DNA from: Pseudomonas mandelii
GTDB taxonomy: Bacteria; Pseudomonadota; Gammaproteobacteria; Pseudomonadales; Pseudomonadaceae
Length of the DNA stretch: 64,000 bases
Direction: 5' to 3'
Assembly: GCF_024138395.1 (NCBI RefSeq)
Contig: NZ_JAMYDU010000023.1
Span: 1 to 64,000, forward strand
Positions 26,114 to 36,600 of this stretch are shown here, piece after piece. Under the pieces are notes generated by a model. The model saw only the letters and a program-made list of their open reading frames with translations. It was not told the origin of the DNA and ran no database searches. Numbering within the stretch: position 1 is the stretch's first letter; the number at the start of each line of letters is the position of its first letter. The translations under genes were made by a program, and so were the position numbers.

Positions 26114-27535
26114 TTACTTGCTGGCGACCGTCTCTGGTTGCCAGCCGCCGCCGAGGGCTTTGTAGATGGCGACGATGCCGCGATACAAATCGACTTCGGC
26201 CTGGGCCTGGGTGTCTTCCGCTGCCAGGCGCTCACGCTGAGCATCGAGCAGCACGAGGAAGTCTTCGGTGCCTTCGCGGTATCGAATCTCGGCGAGATCG
26301 GCAGCGGCGCGGCTTGATTCGCTTTGACGAATCAGCGAGATCAGGCGCTGCTGACGTTTGCCGTAATCGCTGAAGGCGTTTTCCGACTCTTCCAGCGCCA
26401 GCAGTACTTGCTGCTCGTAGGTCGCCAGGGCGCCTTCGGCTTCAGCATCGGCGCCGCGCAAACGGGCGCGTACGCTGCCCAGGTCAAACGCCGCCCAGGT
26501 AATGCTTGGGCCGAGTGCCCAGGCGTTGGCCGCCGAAGAACCGATCTGCGAACCGCGCCCGGCGGTGAAACCGAGGAAGCCACTCAAGCTGACTCGTGGG
26601 AACAAATCAGCCTTGGCCACGCCAATACGAGCGGTGGCGGCCGCCAGTTGGCGTTCGGCGCTGCGGATGTCCGGACGCCGTTGCAGCAGTTCGCCCGGAT
26701 CACCGATCGGCAGGGCCTTGGCGATTGCCGGCAAGTCTTTTGGACTCAGGTCGACGGTCAGCTTGTCCGGACGCTCGCCCAGCAGGGTGGCGATGCGATT
26801 GCGCTGACGCACCTGTTCGGCCTGCAGTTGCGGCACGCTGGCTTCGACAGAGGCCAGGCGCGCATCGGCGCGAACCACGTCCAGCTGATCACCGACACCG
26901 GCATCACGCAGGCTTTCGGTGATCTTGCGCGATTCCTGCTGATTGTTCAGGTTGGCCAGGGCGATCTTTTCCCTCAATTGCGCACCGCGCAGTTGGCCAT
27001 AGGCGTCCACCAGTTCGGCAATCATGGTGACTTGCAGTTGGTACAGATCGGCTTCAGCTGCCTGCTGTTCGGCGTCGCTGGATTCCAGATTGCGCTGGAT
27101 GCGACCGAACAAGTCCAGTTCCCAGGCCATGTCCAGGCCCAGGTCATAGCGTTCACTGCTGACGCGGTCGGTGGTCTGGCCGGGAATCTGTCCTTTGGCC
27201 AGATCACTGCTCGCGCGGCTGGTGATGGTCGGCATGGCGTCATTGCTGGCGTCATCACGAATTGCCCGGGCGGCTTTCCAGCGAGCGAAAGCCACGCGCA
27301 AATCGCGGTTGCCTTGCAAGGATTGCGTCACCAACTGGTTGAGGGTCGGATCGTCGAACTGCTGCCACCAGATGCCTTCGAAACGGGCGCGGTCGAAGTT
27401 CTTCTGACCGGCGCTGCCATCGGTGGCGGCCGTGATGTTGGCCGCCTCCGTGGTTGGGGTTTTGTAGTCCGGGCCAACAGCACAGGCACTCAGGGCCAGT
27501 ACCAGAAGGCTCGGCAGGAAGGCTTTCAGGCTCAT
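26114..27535 (-). CDS. oprN: Outer-membrane efflux channel, OprN/OprM family
   Basis: Lipoprotein channel of 473 aa that completes the tripartite RND pump. The signal sequence ends in a lipobox ('LVLALSACAVGPDY', Cys at about residue 18). Two TolC-type repeats follow, with 'WWQQFDDPTLNQLV', 'LQGNRDLRVAFARWKAARA', 'YDLGLDMAWELDLFGRIQRN' and 'RRPDIRSAERQLAAATARIG'. The ATG overlaps the mexF stop codon by four bases. It is the last gene of the operon, followed by a strong terminator. OprN is the most likely match because of the MexF-type partner; the general OprM family is certain. Confidence 0.9.
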   Translation of the reverse strand: MSLKAFLPSLLVLALSACAVGPDYKTPTTEAANITAATDGSAGQKNFDRARFEGIWWQQFDDPTLNQLVTQSLQGNRDLRVAFARWKAARAIRDDASNDAMPTITSRASSDLAKGQIPGQTTDRVSSERYDLGLDMAWELDLFGRIQRNLESSDAEQQAAEADLYQLQVTMIAELVDAYGQLRGAQLREKIALANLNNQQESRKITESLRDAGVGDQLDVVRADARLASVEASVPQLQAEQVRQRNRIATLLGERPDKLTVDLSPKDLPAIAKALPIGDPGELLQRRPDIRSAERQLAAATARIGVAKADLFPRVSLSGFLGFTAGRGSQIGSSAANAWALGPSITWAAFDLGSVRARLRGADAEAEGALATYEQQVLLALEESENAFSDYGKRQQRLISLIRQSESSRAAADLAEIRYREGTEDFLVLLDAQRERLAAEDTQAQAEVDLYRGIVAIYKALGGGWQPETVASK

Positions 27536-30500
27536 TGTTGCGCCTCCACTTTCAGGGCTTTGGCCGCTTTGCGCGCTTCACCGCGCTCCACAAAGTTGCG
27601 AATCAGTACGTAGAACACCGGCGTCAGCAACAGACCGAAGAAGGTCACCCCGAGCATCCCGGAGAACACGGCCACACCCATGGCATGACGCATTTCGGCA
27701 CCGGCACCGCTGGAGAAGACCAGAGGCACAACACCCATGATGAACGCGAAGGAGGTCATCAGGATTGGCCGTAGACGCAGACGGCAAGCTTCCAGCACCG
27801 CCGCCAGCGGGCCGAGGCCTTCTTCCTGTTTATCCTTGGCAAACTCGACAATCAGAATCGCGTTCTTACACGCAAGTCCCACCAGTACGATCAAGCCGAT
27901 CTGGGTGAAGATGTTGTTGTCGCCGCCCGAGGCAATCACCCCGGTAATTGCCGACAGCAGGGTCATCGGTACGATCAGGATCACCGCCAGTGGCAGGCTC
28001 CAGCTTTCGTACTGCGCGGCGAGCACCAGGAACGCCAGCAGTACGCAGAGCGGGAACACGAACAGCGCGGTGTTGCCGGACAGAATCTGCTGGTAGGTCA
28101 GGTCGGTCCACTCGTAGGTCATGCCGTTGGGCAATTCGTCCTTGAGCAATTTCTCGATGGCTTTCTCGGCCTGGCCGGAGCTGTAGCCGGGGGCTGCCGC
28201 ACCGTTGATTTCAGCGGTGATGAAGCCGTTGTAGTGCATCACGCGGTCCGGCCCCGAGGTGTCGCTGACCTTGATGAAGGTCGCCAACGGAATCATTTCG
28301 CCGCGGTTGTTACGCACTTTCAGCTGACCGATCTGGTCCGATTCGAGACGGAACTGCTGCTCAGCCTGAACGTTGACCTGATAGGTGCGACCGAAGCGGT
28401 TGAAGTCGTTGGCATACAGCGAACCCAAGTAGATCTGCAGGGTGTCGAAGATGTCGCTGACGGCCACGCCGTGAGTCTTGGCTTTTTCCCGGTCGATGGC
28501 GGCATCAACCTGCGGCACGTTCACTGTGTAACTGGTGAACAGGCCAGCCAGTTCCGGCACGCCGTGGCTTTTGGTGATGATGTTCATGGTTTCTTTGTAC
28601 AGCTCGTCATAGCCCAGGTTGCCCCGGTCTTCGATCTGCAGGCGGAAACCGCCAATGGTCCCCAGGCCTTGTACCGGCGGCGGCGGGAAGATCGCCATGT
28701 AGGCTTCCTGAATCCCGGCGTACTGGCCGTTCAATGCACCGGCAATCGCACCGGCGGACATGCTCGGATCCTTACGCTCGTCGAACGGTTTCAGGGTGAC
28801 GAAGACGATGCCGGCGTTCGGGCTGTTGGTGAAGCCGTTGATCGACAGACCCGGGAAGGCCACGGCGCTTTCAACGCCAGGCTGTTTCAGGGCCAGGTCG
28901 GACATGCGCTTGATCACGTCTTCGGTACGGTCCAGGCTCGAGGCATCCGGCAGTTGCGCGAAGGCCACCAGGTATTGCTTGTCCTGGCCGGGTACGAAGC
29001 CGGTCGGGGTATTGGAGAAACCGAAGAACGTCAGCACCATCAGGCCGGCGTACACCAGCAGGGCGATCCCGCTGCTGCGGATAACCCGGCCCACGGTGCC
29101 GACATAGCCATGGCTGGCTTTGTCAAAGAAGCGGTTGAACGGACGGAACAACCAGCCACCAAATATCTTGTCCAGAACCTTGGAGAAACGGTCTTTCGGT
29201 GCGTCATGGCTCTTGAGCAATACGGCGGCCAGCGCCGGCGACAAGGTCAGCGAGTTGAAGGCCGAGATTACGGTCGAAATCGCAATCGTCAGGGCGAACT
29301 GTTTATAGAACTGCCCGGTCAACCCGGAGATGAATGCAGCCGGGATAAACACCGCACACAGCACCAGTGCCGTCGCGATGATCGGACCGGTCACTTCGCG
29401 CATCGCACGCTTGGTGGCTTCTATAGGGGTTAATCCGAGCCCGATGTTTCGCTCGACGTTCTCCACCACCACAATCGCATCGTCGACCACGATACCGATG
29501 GCCAGTACCAGCCCGAACAGCGACAGGGCGTTCAATGAGAAGCCGAACAGGTGCATCACGGCAAACGTACCGATCAAGGATACCGGCACCGCCACCAACG
29601 GGATGATCGAGGCGCGCCAGGTTTGCAGGAACAGGATCACCACCAGCACAACGAGGATCAGTGCTTCGAAGAGGGTGTGAACCACCGCTTCGATGGAACC
29701 GCGCACGAAGATTGTCGGGTCATAGACGATGCTGAAGTCCATGCCTTGCGGGAAGTTCTTCTTCAGCTCGGCCATTTTCTCCCGAACGTCGTTGGAGATC
29801 TGGATGGCGTTGGAGCCAGGGCGCTGGAAGATCGGGATCGCCACCGCGGGCTGGTTGTTCAGCAAGGAGCGCAAGGCGTATTGGCTGGAGCCGAGTTCGA
29901 CGCGAGCGATGTCTTTCAGGCGAGTGATTTCACCATTCTCGCCGGAGCGAATAATGATGTTCTCGAACTCCTCCTCGGAAACCAGACGGCCTTGCGTGTT
30001 CACCGACAACTGGAACGCGGTGGCATTCGGCGCAGGCGGAGCGCCCAGGGCACCGGCCGCCACTTGACGGTTCTGTTCACGAATCGCGGAGACCACATCG
30101 GTGGCGGTCAGGTTGCGCGAAGCGGTCTTGTTCGGATCGAGCCACACCCGCAGCGAATAATCGCCCATGCCGAACAGCTGAACATCACCGACACCGCCCA
30201 GACGCGCCAGCTCATCCTTGATGTTTAGCAGGGCGTAGTTGGACAGGTAGAGCATGTCGTAGCGTTTGTCCGGCGAGGTCAAGTGCACAACCATGGTCAG
30301 GTCGGGCGACGCCTTGTCGACGGTGATACCGATGCGCGTCACTTCCTCGGGAAGTTTCGGCTCGGTTCGGGTCACGCGGTTCTGAACCTGTACCTGCGCG
30401 TTATCCAGGTCAGTGCCCAGGGCGAAGGTGATGGTCAGGGTGATCTTGCCGTCAGCGGTGGACTGCGAGGACATGTACAGCATGTTCTCGACGCCGGTGA

Positions 30501-30711
30501 TGGCTTGCTCCAACGGAGCGGCCACGGTTTCACCGATGACTTTAGGGTTGGCGCCCGGGAAGTTGGCACGGACCACAACGGTCGGCGGCACGACTTCCGG
30601 GTATTCGCTGATCGGCAACTGGAACAGCGAGATGGCGCCGGCGATCAGGATCAGCAGCGACAGTACCGCTGCGAAGATCGGCCGTGAAATGAAGAATTGG
30701 GAAAAATTCAT
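27532..30711 (-). CDS. mexF: RND multidrug efflux pump inner-membrane subunit MexF
   Basis: Proton-driven RND transporter of 1059 aa. It begins 'MNFSQFFISRPIFAAVLSLL', close to P. aeruginosa MexF, and contains the two large periplasmic loops and twelve membrane helices of the HAE1 family. The proton-relay aspartates are visible in 'LVLAIGIVVDDAIVVVENVE' and the matching lysine in 'VGLACKNAILIVEFAKD'. Length agrees with MexF (about 1062 aa). It lies 15 bases after mexE and overlaps oprN by four bases. The family exports chloramphenicol, fluoroquinolones, trimethoprim and quorum-sensing precursors; the substrates here are inferred. The usual regulator gene mexT is not adjacent. Confidence 0.94.
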   Translation of the reverse strand: MNFSQFFISRPIFAAVLSLLILIAGAISLFQLPISEYPEVVPPTVVVRANFPGANPKVIGETVAAPLEQAITGVENMLYMSSQSTADGKITLTITFALGTDLDNAQVQVQNRVTRTEPKLPEEVTRIGITVDKASPDLTMVVHLTSPDKRYDMLYLSNYALLNIKDELARLGGVGDVQLFGMGDYSLRVWLDPNKTASRNLTATDVVSAIREQNRQVAAGALGAPPAPNATAFQLSVNTQGRLVSEEEFENIIIRSGENGEITRLKDIARVELGSSQYALRSLLNNQPAVAIPIFQRPGSNAIQISNDVREKMAELKKNFPQGMDFSIVYDPTIFVRGSIEAVVHTLFEALILVVLVVILFLQTWRASIIPLVAVPVSLIGTFAVMHLFGFSLNALSLFGLVLAIGIVVDDAIVVVENVERNIGLGLTPIEATKRAMREVTGPIIATALVLCAVFIPAAFISGLTGQFYKQFALTIAISTVISAFNSLTLSPALAAVLLKSHDAPKDRFSKVLDKIFGGWLFRPFNRFFDKASHGYVGTVGRVIRSSGIALLVYAGLMVLTFFGFSNTPTGFVPGQDKQYLVAFAQLPDASSLDRTEDVIKRMSDLALKQPGVESAVAFPGLSINGFTNSPNAGIVFVTLKPFDERKDPSMSAGAIAGALNGQYAGIQEAYMAIFPPPPVQGLGTIGGFRLQIEDRGNLGYDELYKETMNIITKSHGVPELAGLFTSYTVNVPQVDAAIDREKAKTHGVAVSDIFDTLQIYLGSLYANDFNRFGRTYQVNVQAEQQFRLESDQIGQLKVRNNRGEMIPLATFIKVSDTSGPDRVMHYNGFITAEINGAAAPGYSSGQAEKAIEKLLKDELPNGMTYEWTDLTYQQILSGNTALFVFPLCVLLAFLVLAAQYESWSLPLAVILIVPMTLLSAITGVIASGGDNNIFTQIGLIVLVGLACKNAILIVEFAKDKQEEGLGPLAAVLEACRLRLRPILMTSFAFIMGVVPLVFSSGAGAEMRHAMGVAVFSGMLGVTFFGLLLTPVFYVLIRNFVERGEARKAAKALKVEAQQ

Positions 30712-30726
30712 CGGAGTAATTGTCCC

Positions 30727-31980
30727 TTAACCGCGTGGAGTCGCAGCAGCCACTTTCACAACCGTACCTGGCGCGACCTTGGCAGGTGCGACTTGAGGCA
30801 GGTTGCTGGCTTCCAGCGCTTTTCGTTGTTGTGCGAGAGCCGCGAGGGTTTGTTCGCTGGCCATCGGAATCACTTCAGGAGTGACCGGTGAACCAGGACG
30901 AACCCGTTGCAAACCCTTGACGATGATGGTGTCGTCTTTGCTCAGGCCGCTGCGCACGATGCGCAGACCTTCAATCTTCGGACCCAGCTCGACGGGGCGG
31001 TAAGCCGTTTTGTTGTCGGCATCCATCACCAGCACGAACTTTTTACCCAGGTCGGTACCGACCGCTTCGTCATTGATCAACACGGCGGAGTAGGTGCCGC
31101 TGCCCACCAGTTTCAGGCGAGCATAAAGCCCCGGGGTGTAGGTGCCGTCGCTGTTGTCGAACACCGCGCGACCGCGGATGGTGCCGGTCTTCGGGTTGAC
31201 CTGGTTGTCGACGAAGTTCATCTGGCCCTGGTGGGGGTTGCCATCTTCATTGGACAGGCCGAGGTAAACCGGCGTGGTTGCGCCGCGTTGGCCCTGGCGG
31301 GCGAGCTGGGTGTATTTAAGGAAGACACGCTCGTCGGCGTCGAAGTAGGCGTAGACCTTGTCGGTGGACACCACGCTGGTCAGCGCGGTGGTATCGGCGG
31401 TCACCAGGTTGCCAGCGGTGATTTCCGCACGGCTGACACGGCCGCTGATAGGCGCAGTGACGCGGGTGAAACTCAGGTTCAGTTTGGCCAGGTCCAGTTG
31501 GGCCTGGAGGGCACCGACGGCGGCGCGAGCTTCTTGAGCCGCGCTGGTGCGCGAATCGGCGAGTTCGGCGGAAATCGCGTTGCTGGTGCGCAGACGTTCG
31601 CCGCGTTGGGATTCGTTTTCGCTGCGGGTGGCCGTGGCGCGAGCTTGCGCAACCAGGGCTTCGAGGCGGCGGACCTCAGCCTGGAATGGACGCGGGTCGA
31701 TCTGGAACAACAAATCGCCTTTCTTGACCAGCGCGCCTTCGGTGAAGGCCACGTCATCGATCTGACCGGAAACCCGTGGACGAATCTCTACCGTTTCCGG
31801 CGCTTCAAGGCGCCCGGTGAATTCATCCCACTCGTTGACCGGTTGTTCCAGCACCTTGGCCACGCTGACTTTGGCCGCGGGCATCGTGGCGGCAGCGTCC
31901 GGGGTCTTGCCGCAGGCGCTCATCACCAGCACGGCCAACAGGGCCAAGGGGAAGCGCAAATGTTTGAGTGACTGTTCCAT
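30727..31980 (-). CDS. mexE: RND efflux periplasmic adaptor MexE
   Basis: Membrane-fusion adaptor of 417 aa, first gene of the efflux operon. A lipoprotein signal is visible ('ALLAVLVMSACGKTP'). The barrel-sandwich hybrid domain has 'VEIRPRVSGQIDDVAFTEGA' and 'VKKGDLLFQIDPRPFQAE', followed by the alpha-hairpin with heptads (about 100-165), and 'TAPISGRVSRAEITAGNLV'. I prefer the ATG at 31980 over the upstream TTG at 31995. The 5' region carries a dyad at 32064 that may bind a regulator. Gene order mexE-mexF-oprN is the standard one. Confidence 0.92.
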   Translation of the reverse strand: MEQSLKHLRFPLALLAVLVMSACGKTPDAAATMPAAKVSVAKVLEQPVNEWDEFTGRLEAPETVEIRPRVSGQIDDVAFTEGALVKKGDLLFQIDPRPFQAEVRRLEALVAQARATATRSENESQRGERLRTSNAISAELADSRTSAAQEARAAVGALQAQLDLAKLNLSFTRVTAPISGRVSRAEITAGNLVTADTTALTSVVSTDKVYAYFDADERVFLKYTQLARQGQRGATTPVYLGLSNEDGNPHQGQMNFVDNQVNPKTGTIRGRAVFDNSDGTYTPGLYARLKLVGSGTYSAVLINDEAVGTDLGKKFVLVMDADNKTAYRPVELGPKIEGLRIVRSGLSKDDTIIVKGLQRVRPGSPVTPEVIPMASEQTLAALAQQRKALEASNLPQVAPAKVAPGTVVKVAAATPRG

Positions 31981-32063
31981 GGATGCATCCGCCAATGTAT
32001 TGAGATGGACGGATGATGCTTGGCGGGGTGGTATGGCACGAATCGAATGAAGCGAAGGTAACT

Positions 32064-32078
32064 ATCATTCGGAATGAT
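32064..32078. promoter_or_regulatory. ATCATT-N3-AATGAT dyad upstream of mexE
   Basis: A perfect 6-base inverted repeat (ATCATT CGG AATGAT) lies 84-98 bases upstream of the mexE start. It could be a regulator site for the efflux operon. It does not match the MexT consensus (ATCA-N5-GTCGAT-N4-ACYAT) well by eye. The rest of 31981-32468 holds a REP at 32196 and no gene. Confidence 0.45.
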
Positions 32079-32195
32079 ATCAGCTCGAAGCGAGCCCTCT
32101 AGCATGCACCTTCCATCAGTGGGCTATCAAATGAAATGATGACAATTCTGTGTTGCAGAGAGTGCAACGGTTGGCTTGAAACCGTGTTACGGCTT

Positions 32196-32259
32196 TCGCG
32201 GGCAAGCCTCGCTCCTACGGTTGATCGCGTTCTTCTGTAGGAGCGAGGCTTGCCCGCGA
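32196..32259. repeat. REP pair between mexE and the binding-protein gene
   Basis: Arms CGGGCAAGCCTCGCTCCTAC (from about 32200) and its complement GTAGGAGCGAGGCTTGCCCG (to about 32256) flank a loop of about 18 bases. It is the same REP type as at 1888 and 3540. Confidence 0.85.
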
Positions 32260-32468
32260 AGAGGCCATCAGCCAATACAAAAATCAAACCAGCGTAGTCA
32301 ACGATGCAATTGGCCTTCGTCCCTGTTTTTGTGCCATGGACCCCTGTCCCACATTCCTGAATGTTCAGGACTGAAGTTCGTGCACTTTCCCCACAAAAGA
32401 CCTGATGACAGCAGAACCGACTATCCTTTCGGATAGTGAACGCTGCACTCTTGGCAAAAAGGGACACC

Positions 32469-33650
32469 ATGCCAGACTATGATCGCGCCATCGGCTCCAG
32501 ACCCGGCATCACATGCGGTGATCGAACCCGTCTGATCAGGTCCTGGATACTCAGGCCCTGGGCTTCAATTACGGTTTTCTGTCTTTTCACGGCAACTCCC
32601 GGATCCGCTGTCGAAAACACCACGGTTACGGTGATTCAAGCGCAGGAAATCGTTTCCAGGGCCACCCTTGAAGCCGTTCGCTGGAGCGGCCCTGAATCCG
32701 GCCCGCAAGCCCTGCGGGGCAAGAGCATCGCCCTTGTCGCAGAAGATTTGCGTAACGGAGGAATTGTCGGTGTCGCGCAGGGCGCTCGCGAGGCAGCCAA
32801 GGCGATGGGCTGGACGCTGAAGATATTCGATGGCGCCGGATCAGCGGCCGGGCGCGCAAAGGCCTTTTCCGATGCGCTGGCAGCGAAACCCGACGGCCTT
32901 ATTCTGTGCGGCTCCGATGCCCTTGAGAACAATGCGGCGCTGATCCTCTTCGCCAACAGGGATGTGCCGGTGGTTGGCTGGCACGTCGGGGCACGTCCGG
33001 GGCCGATTGACGGCACGCCGGTGGCCATGAACGTCACGACCGACCCGCTCGAAGTGGCTCGCCTCACGGCCATGGCGGCAGTGGCACAGTCAAACGGGCA
33101 CGCCGGCGTGGTCATCCTGACCGACTCCAAGTACAGCATCGCCATGGCGAAAGCCAAGGCCATGGAAAACGTTATTCGGGCTTGTCGGGAATGTACGTTG
33201 CTGGAAGTGCGCGATGTCGCGATCTCCGAAAGTGGCGAGAAGATGCCGGAGATCACCAAGGAGCTGCTTCAGCGCTATGGCAAGCGCTGGACCCACACGC
33301 TGGCCATCAACGATATCTATTTCGACTACTCGATTGCCTCACTGACCAGTGCTGCAATACCCAGTGACGGCATCAGTCTGTTGTCTGCCGGTGATGGCAG
33401 CGCTTCGGCTTTCTTGCGCATACAGGCGAAAACCTACCAGACCGTTACCGTTGCCGAGCCGCTCAACCTGCATGGCTGGCAAGTGATGGATGAATTGAAC
33501 CGGCTGTTTGCAGGTCAGCCGGTGAGCGGCTTCGTAGCGCCGATTCACTTGGTCAATGCCGACAATATCGTCTTCGACGGCGGAAAAAAATTCCAGTACG
33601 ACCCTGACAATGGCTATCGAGACATCTATCGCCACCAATGGAATCCCTGA
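32469..33650 (+). CDS. Periplasmic sugar-binding-type protein (Peripla_BP_4), probable sensor partner
   Basis: Binding protein of 393 aa resembling ribose/galactose-type periplasmic proteins. After a signal segment ('ASITVFCLFTATPGSA') the two-lobe fold is visible: 'KSIALVAEDLRNGGIVGVAQGAREAAKAMGW', 'PDGLILCGSDA', 'VPVVGWHVGARPG', and 'HTLAINDIYFDYSIASL' in the hinge and C-terminal lobe. The ATG at 32469 has an AAAGGGA site. No permease or ATPase gene is near. Instead the 3' end overlaps the next gene, a membrane GGDEF-EAL protein, by 13 bases. The most economical reading is that ligand-loaded protein is sensed by that enzyme rather than used in transport. The ligand is unknown. Confidence 0.82.
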   Translation: MPDYDRAIGSRPGITCGDRTRLIRSWILRPWASITVFCLFTATPGSAVENTTVTVIQAQEIVSRATLEAVRWSGPESGPQALRGKSIALVAEDLRNGGIVGVAQGAREAAKAMGWTLKIFDGAGSAAGRAKAFSDALAAKPDGLILCGSDALENNAALILFANRDVPVVGWHVGARPGPIDGTPVAMNVTTDPLEVARLTAMAAVAQSNGHAGVVILTDSKYSIAMAKAKAMENVIRACRECTLLEVRDVAISESGEKMPEITKELLQRYGKRWTHTLAINDIYFDYSIASLTSAAIPSDGISLLSAGDGSASAFLRIQAKTYQTVTVAEPLNLHGWQVMDELNRLFAGQPVSGFVAPIHLVNADNIVFDGGKKFQYDPDNGYRDIYRHQWNP

Positions 33651-36600
33651 CATTGGACGTTACTTCCCGGCTTGGACGCCAGCTATTGCCGCAATCGCTA
33701 CGCGCACAGTTCACCCTGGCGTTTCTGACGCTGGCGCTGCTGATCCTGGCGAGTGGTGCAACTGCGGTCTACGCCTTGCGCACGTCAAACAGCGCCACCC
33801 GCCAGCTGACGGATGAACGACTGATCCGCATGCAAGATGGGCAAGACATGCTGCAGCGTACCTTGCTGATCGAACGCCAGACCGATCAGCTTCTGACAAC
33901 CCGATCCCCCGACACCCTGCGCTCAAGCTATGCGGCGACCGTCGAACAGCTTGAAGCCCTTGATCAATTGGTGCAGCAGCTGACTGCCGCGAACAGTGGC
34001 GTGGCGATACTCGACATGCATCAGTCGAGTCAGATGTTCCGCAATACCGCCAACATCGTTGCGCAGCTGCGAGAAAGCCTGCTGCAAACCGAGGTCATCT
34101 TCGAGCAAACCATGGAGGATCACACCGCCCGGTTAACCGCGACGCAGACCCGGGCCAGCCTGGAACTGACGGTATTGCTTTTCGATCTGCCGCAGGCTGT
34201 TGACAGTGATGCCGTGCAACGGCTGCGGATCCGCTATGAGCGCCTGTCACGCACCGCTGGCAAGTTAACCGACGCTGATGTGCAGACGCCCGATCTCTTC
34301 TCCCTGCGCCTGAGGCTCATCAATCAGCACAACGTCATACAGCGTTTCAATGAGGAACTGAAGAATGAGGCCGGGGTTCTGGTCGCGGTGGCCCGTGCGC
34401 AATCCAGTGCTTACACCGAAGACTATCGCGAAGCCCTGCAGCGCCTGGTCGAGGCCTCAAATCGTAGCCAGCAATGGGTGCTGATCATGTTGGGCGCCAG
34501 CCTGGTGTTCGCCTGGTTTGTGACCCGGGTCTTCATGGGGCGTCATGTGCTCGTGCGCCTGAATGAAATAAGCCGGCAATTGCGTCAGGAACATACTGAC
34601 AAAACGCATGTGATGATGGCGGAACATGGGAAGGACGAGATCGGCAACATGGCTCGCGCGGTGAATCAATTCCTCAAGGACCGACTTCAACTGGAAAAAA
34701 GAACGGTCCAATTGAGTATCGCCACAGAGCGGCTCGCCCTGCAAAACAGCCGATTAGAGCAAGAAGCCGTCATCCGTGCCGGGCAAGGTCATGTCCTGGA
34801 GCTGATCGCCAGGAGCACCGAGCTTGCCGAAGTCCTCGAAAGCCTGGCTCACCTGGTCGAGTCCCAACTGGAGGGGATGATGGTGTCCATCCTGGTGCTG
34901 GATGAGGAGGGCAAGCACCTGCTGCACGGAGCTGCGCCCAGTTTGCCGAAAGCCTATAACCAGCTCATTGACGGGATTGCGATCGGTCCGAATGTCGGTT
35001 CATGCGGCACCGCGGTGTATCGACGAGAACCGGTCATCGTCACCGATATCGAGTTGGATCCGCTGTGGGAGGAGTACCGTTCAGTCGCTGCGCCCTATGG
35101 ATTTCGCGCCTGCTGGTCGACGCCGATTCTGTCCCATGAGCGAAAAGTATTGGGTACGTTTGCCTTGTATTCCAGCACCGTACGCAGCCCTAGCTCGACC
35201 GAGACGCGACTGATCAACATGGCGACACCTCTTGCCGGCATTGCGATAGAACGCCAACTTACCGAAAAGCGCATTCGCTATATGGGTGACCATGACGCAC
35301 TGACCGGGCTGCCGAATCGCACACTGCTCGAAGATCGTCTCAAGCAGGCAATACTTTATGCTCAGCGCTACAGCCGACTGGTGACGGTGGTGTTTCTCGA
35401 TCTGGACAAATTCAAACTGGTGAATGACAGCCTTGGGCACAGTGCTGGAGACGAACTGCTGAAAACCGTCGCCCAGCGCATGCTGGAGTGTGTACGCCGC
35501 ACCGACACCGTCGTGCGACTGGGTGGCGACGAGTTCGTGATCATCCTGTTCGACCAGCTCTCAGACATCGACGGTGTTACTCCAGCCCTGCACAAAATCC
35601 AGGAAGCCATCCTGCGACCGATTCAGCTCAGCGGACATACACTCCACGTCACCTGCAGTATGGGGTTGGCTACCTATCCCGCTGACGGCATTGATACCGA
35701 CACGTTGCTCAGTAATGCGGACGCCGCCATGTACCGCGCCAAGGAGCTGGGTCGCAACAGTTACCAGTTCTATACGAGCGAGATGAATAACAAGGATCAG
35801 GGCAAGCTCGCCATGCAAGACGGGCTTCGAAACGCACTCAATCATGACGAGTTCCTGCTGCTGTACCAGCCACAGGTGGATTTGCAGTCAGGTCAAATTA
35901 TCGGCGTAGAGGCACTGATCCGCTGGCAGCACCCCGAGCTCGGCATGGTGTCTCCAATCAAATTCATTCCGCAGGCCGAAGAGACCGGGTTGATCGTGCC
36001 CATCGGCGACTGGGTGATTCATGCCGCGTGCAGACAGAACAAGGCCTGGCAGGATGCGGGCTGTCCGCCGATCACCATGTCGGTGAATATTTCAGCACGC
36101 CAGTTCATCGAAAGAGACCTGATCGACCGGGTGAGGCATGCCTTGCAAGAAACCGGACTGGACCCGATGTACCTTGAGCTGGAGCTGACCGAAAGTCTGA
36201 TCATGCAAGACCTTCAGCAAGCCATCAGCAAAATGAAGGAACTGCAATCAATGGGAATCAGTCTCTCGATCGACGACTTCGGCACCGGCTACTCCAGCCT
36301 CGCAGCATTGAAAAGCTTCCCGATTGCGAGGCTCAAGATCGACCAGTCTTTCGTGCGCGATCTGCCCGACAATGAGAACGACAAAGCCATCGCCACCGCA
36401 GTGATTTCGTTGGGGCACAAATTGAACCTGAAGGTCATTGCCGAAGGTGTCGAAACCGAAGAGCAGCAAACTTTCCTGCGTGAAAACGGCTGCGATGAAA
36501 TTCAGGGCCATTTGTTCAGCAGCGCGGTCAGCTGCGATGAAATCACTCTGTTACTGCGTACGCCCCGGTTACCTCAATCGAGCCGCATTGCGAGCCTTGA

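Noticed and set aside
26324..29433. 429-aa and 399-aa plus-strand frames opposite oprN and mexF
   Set aside because: Antisense frames of a well-conserved RND operon.
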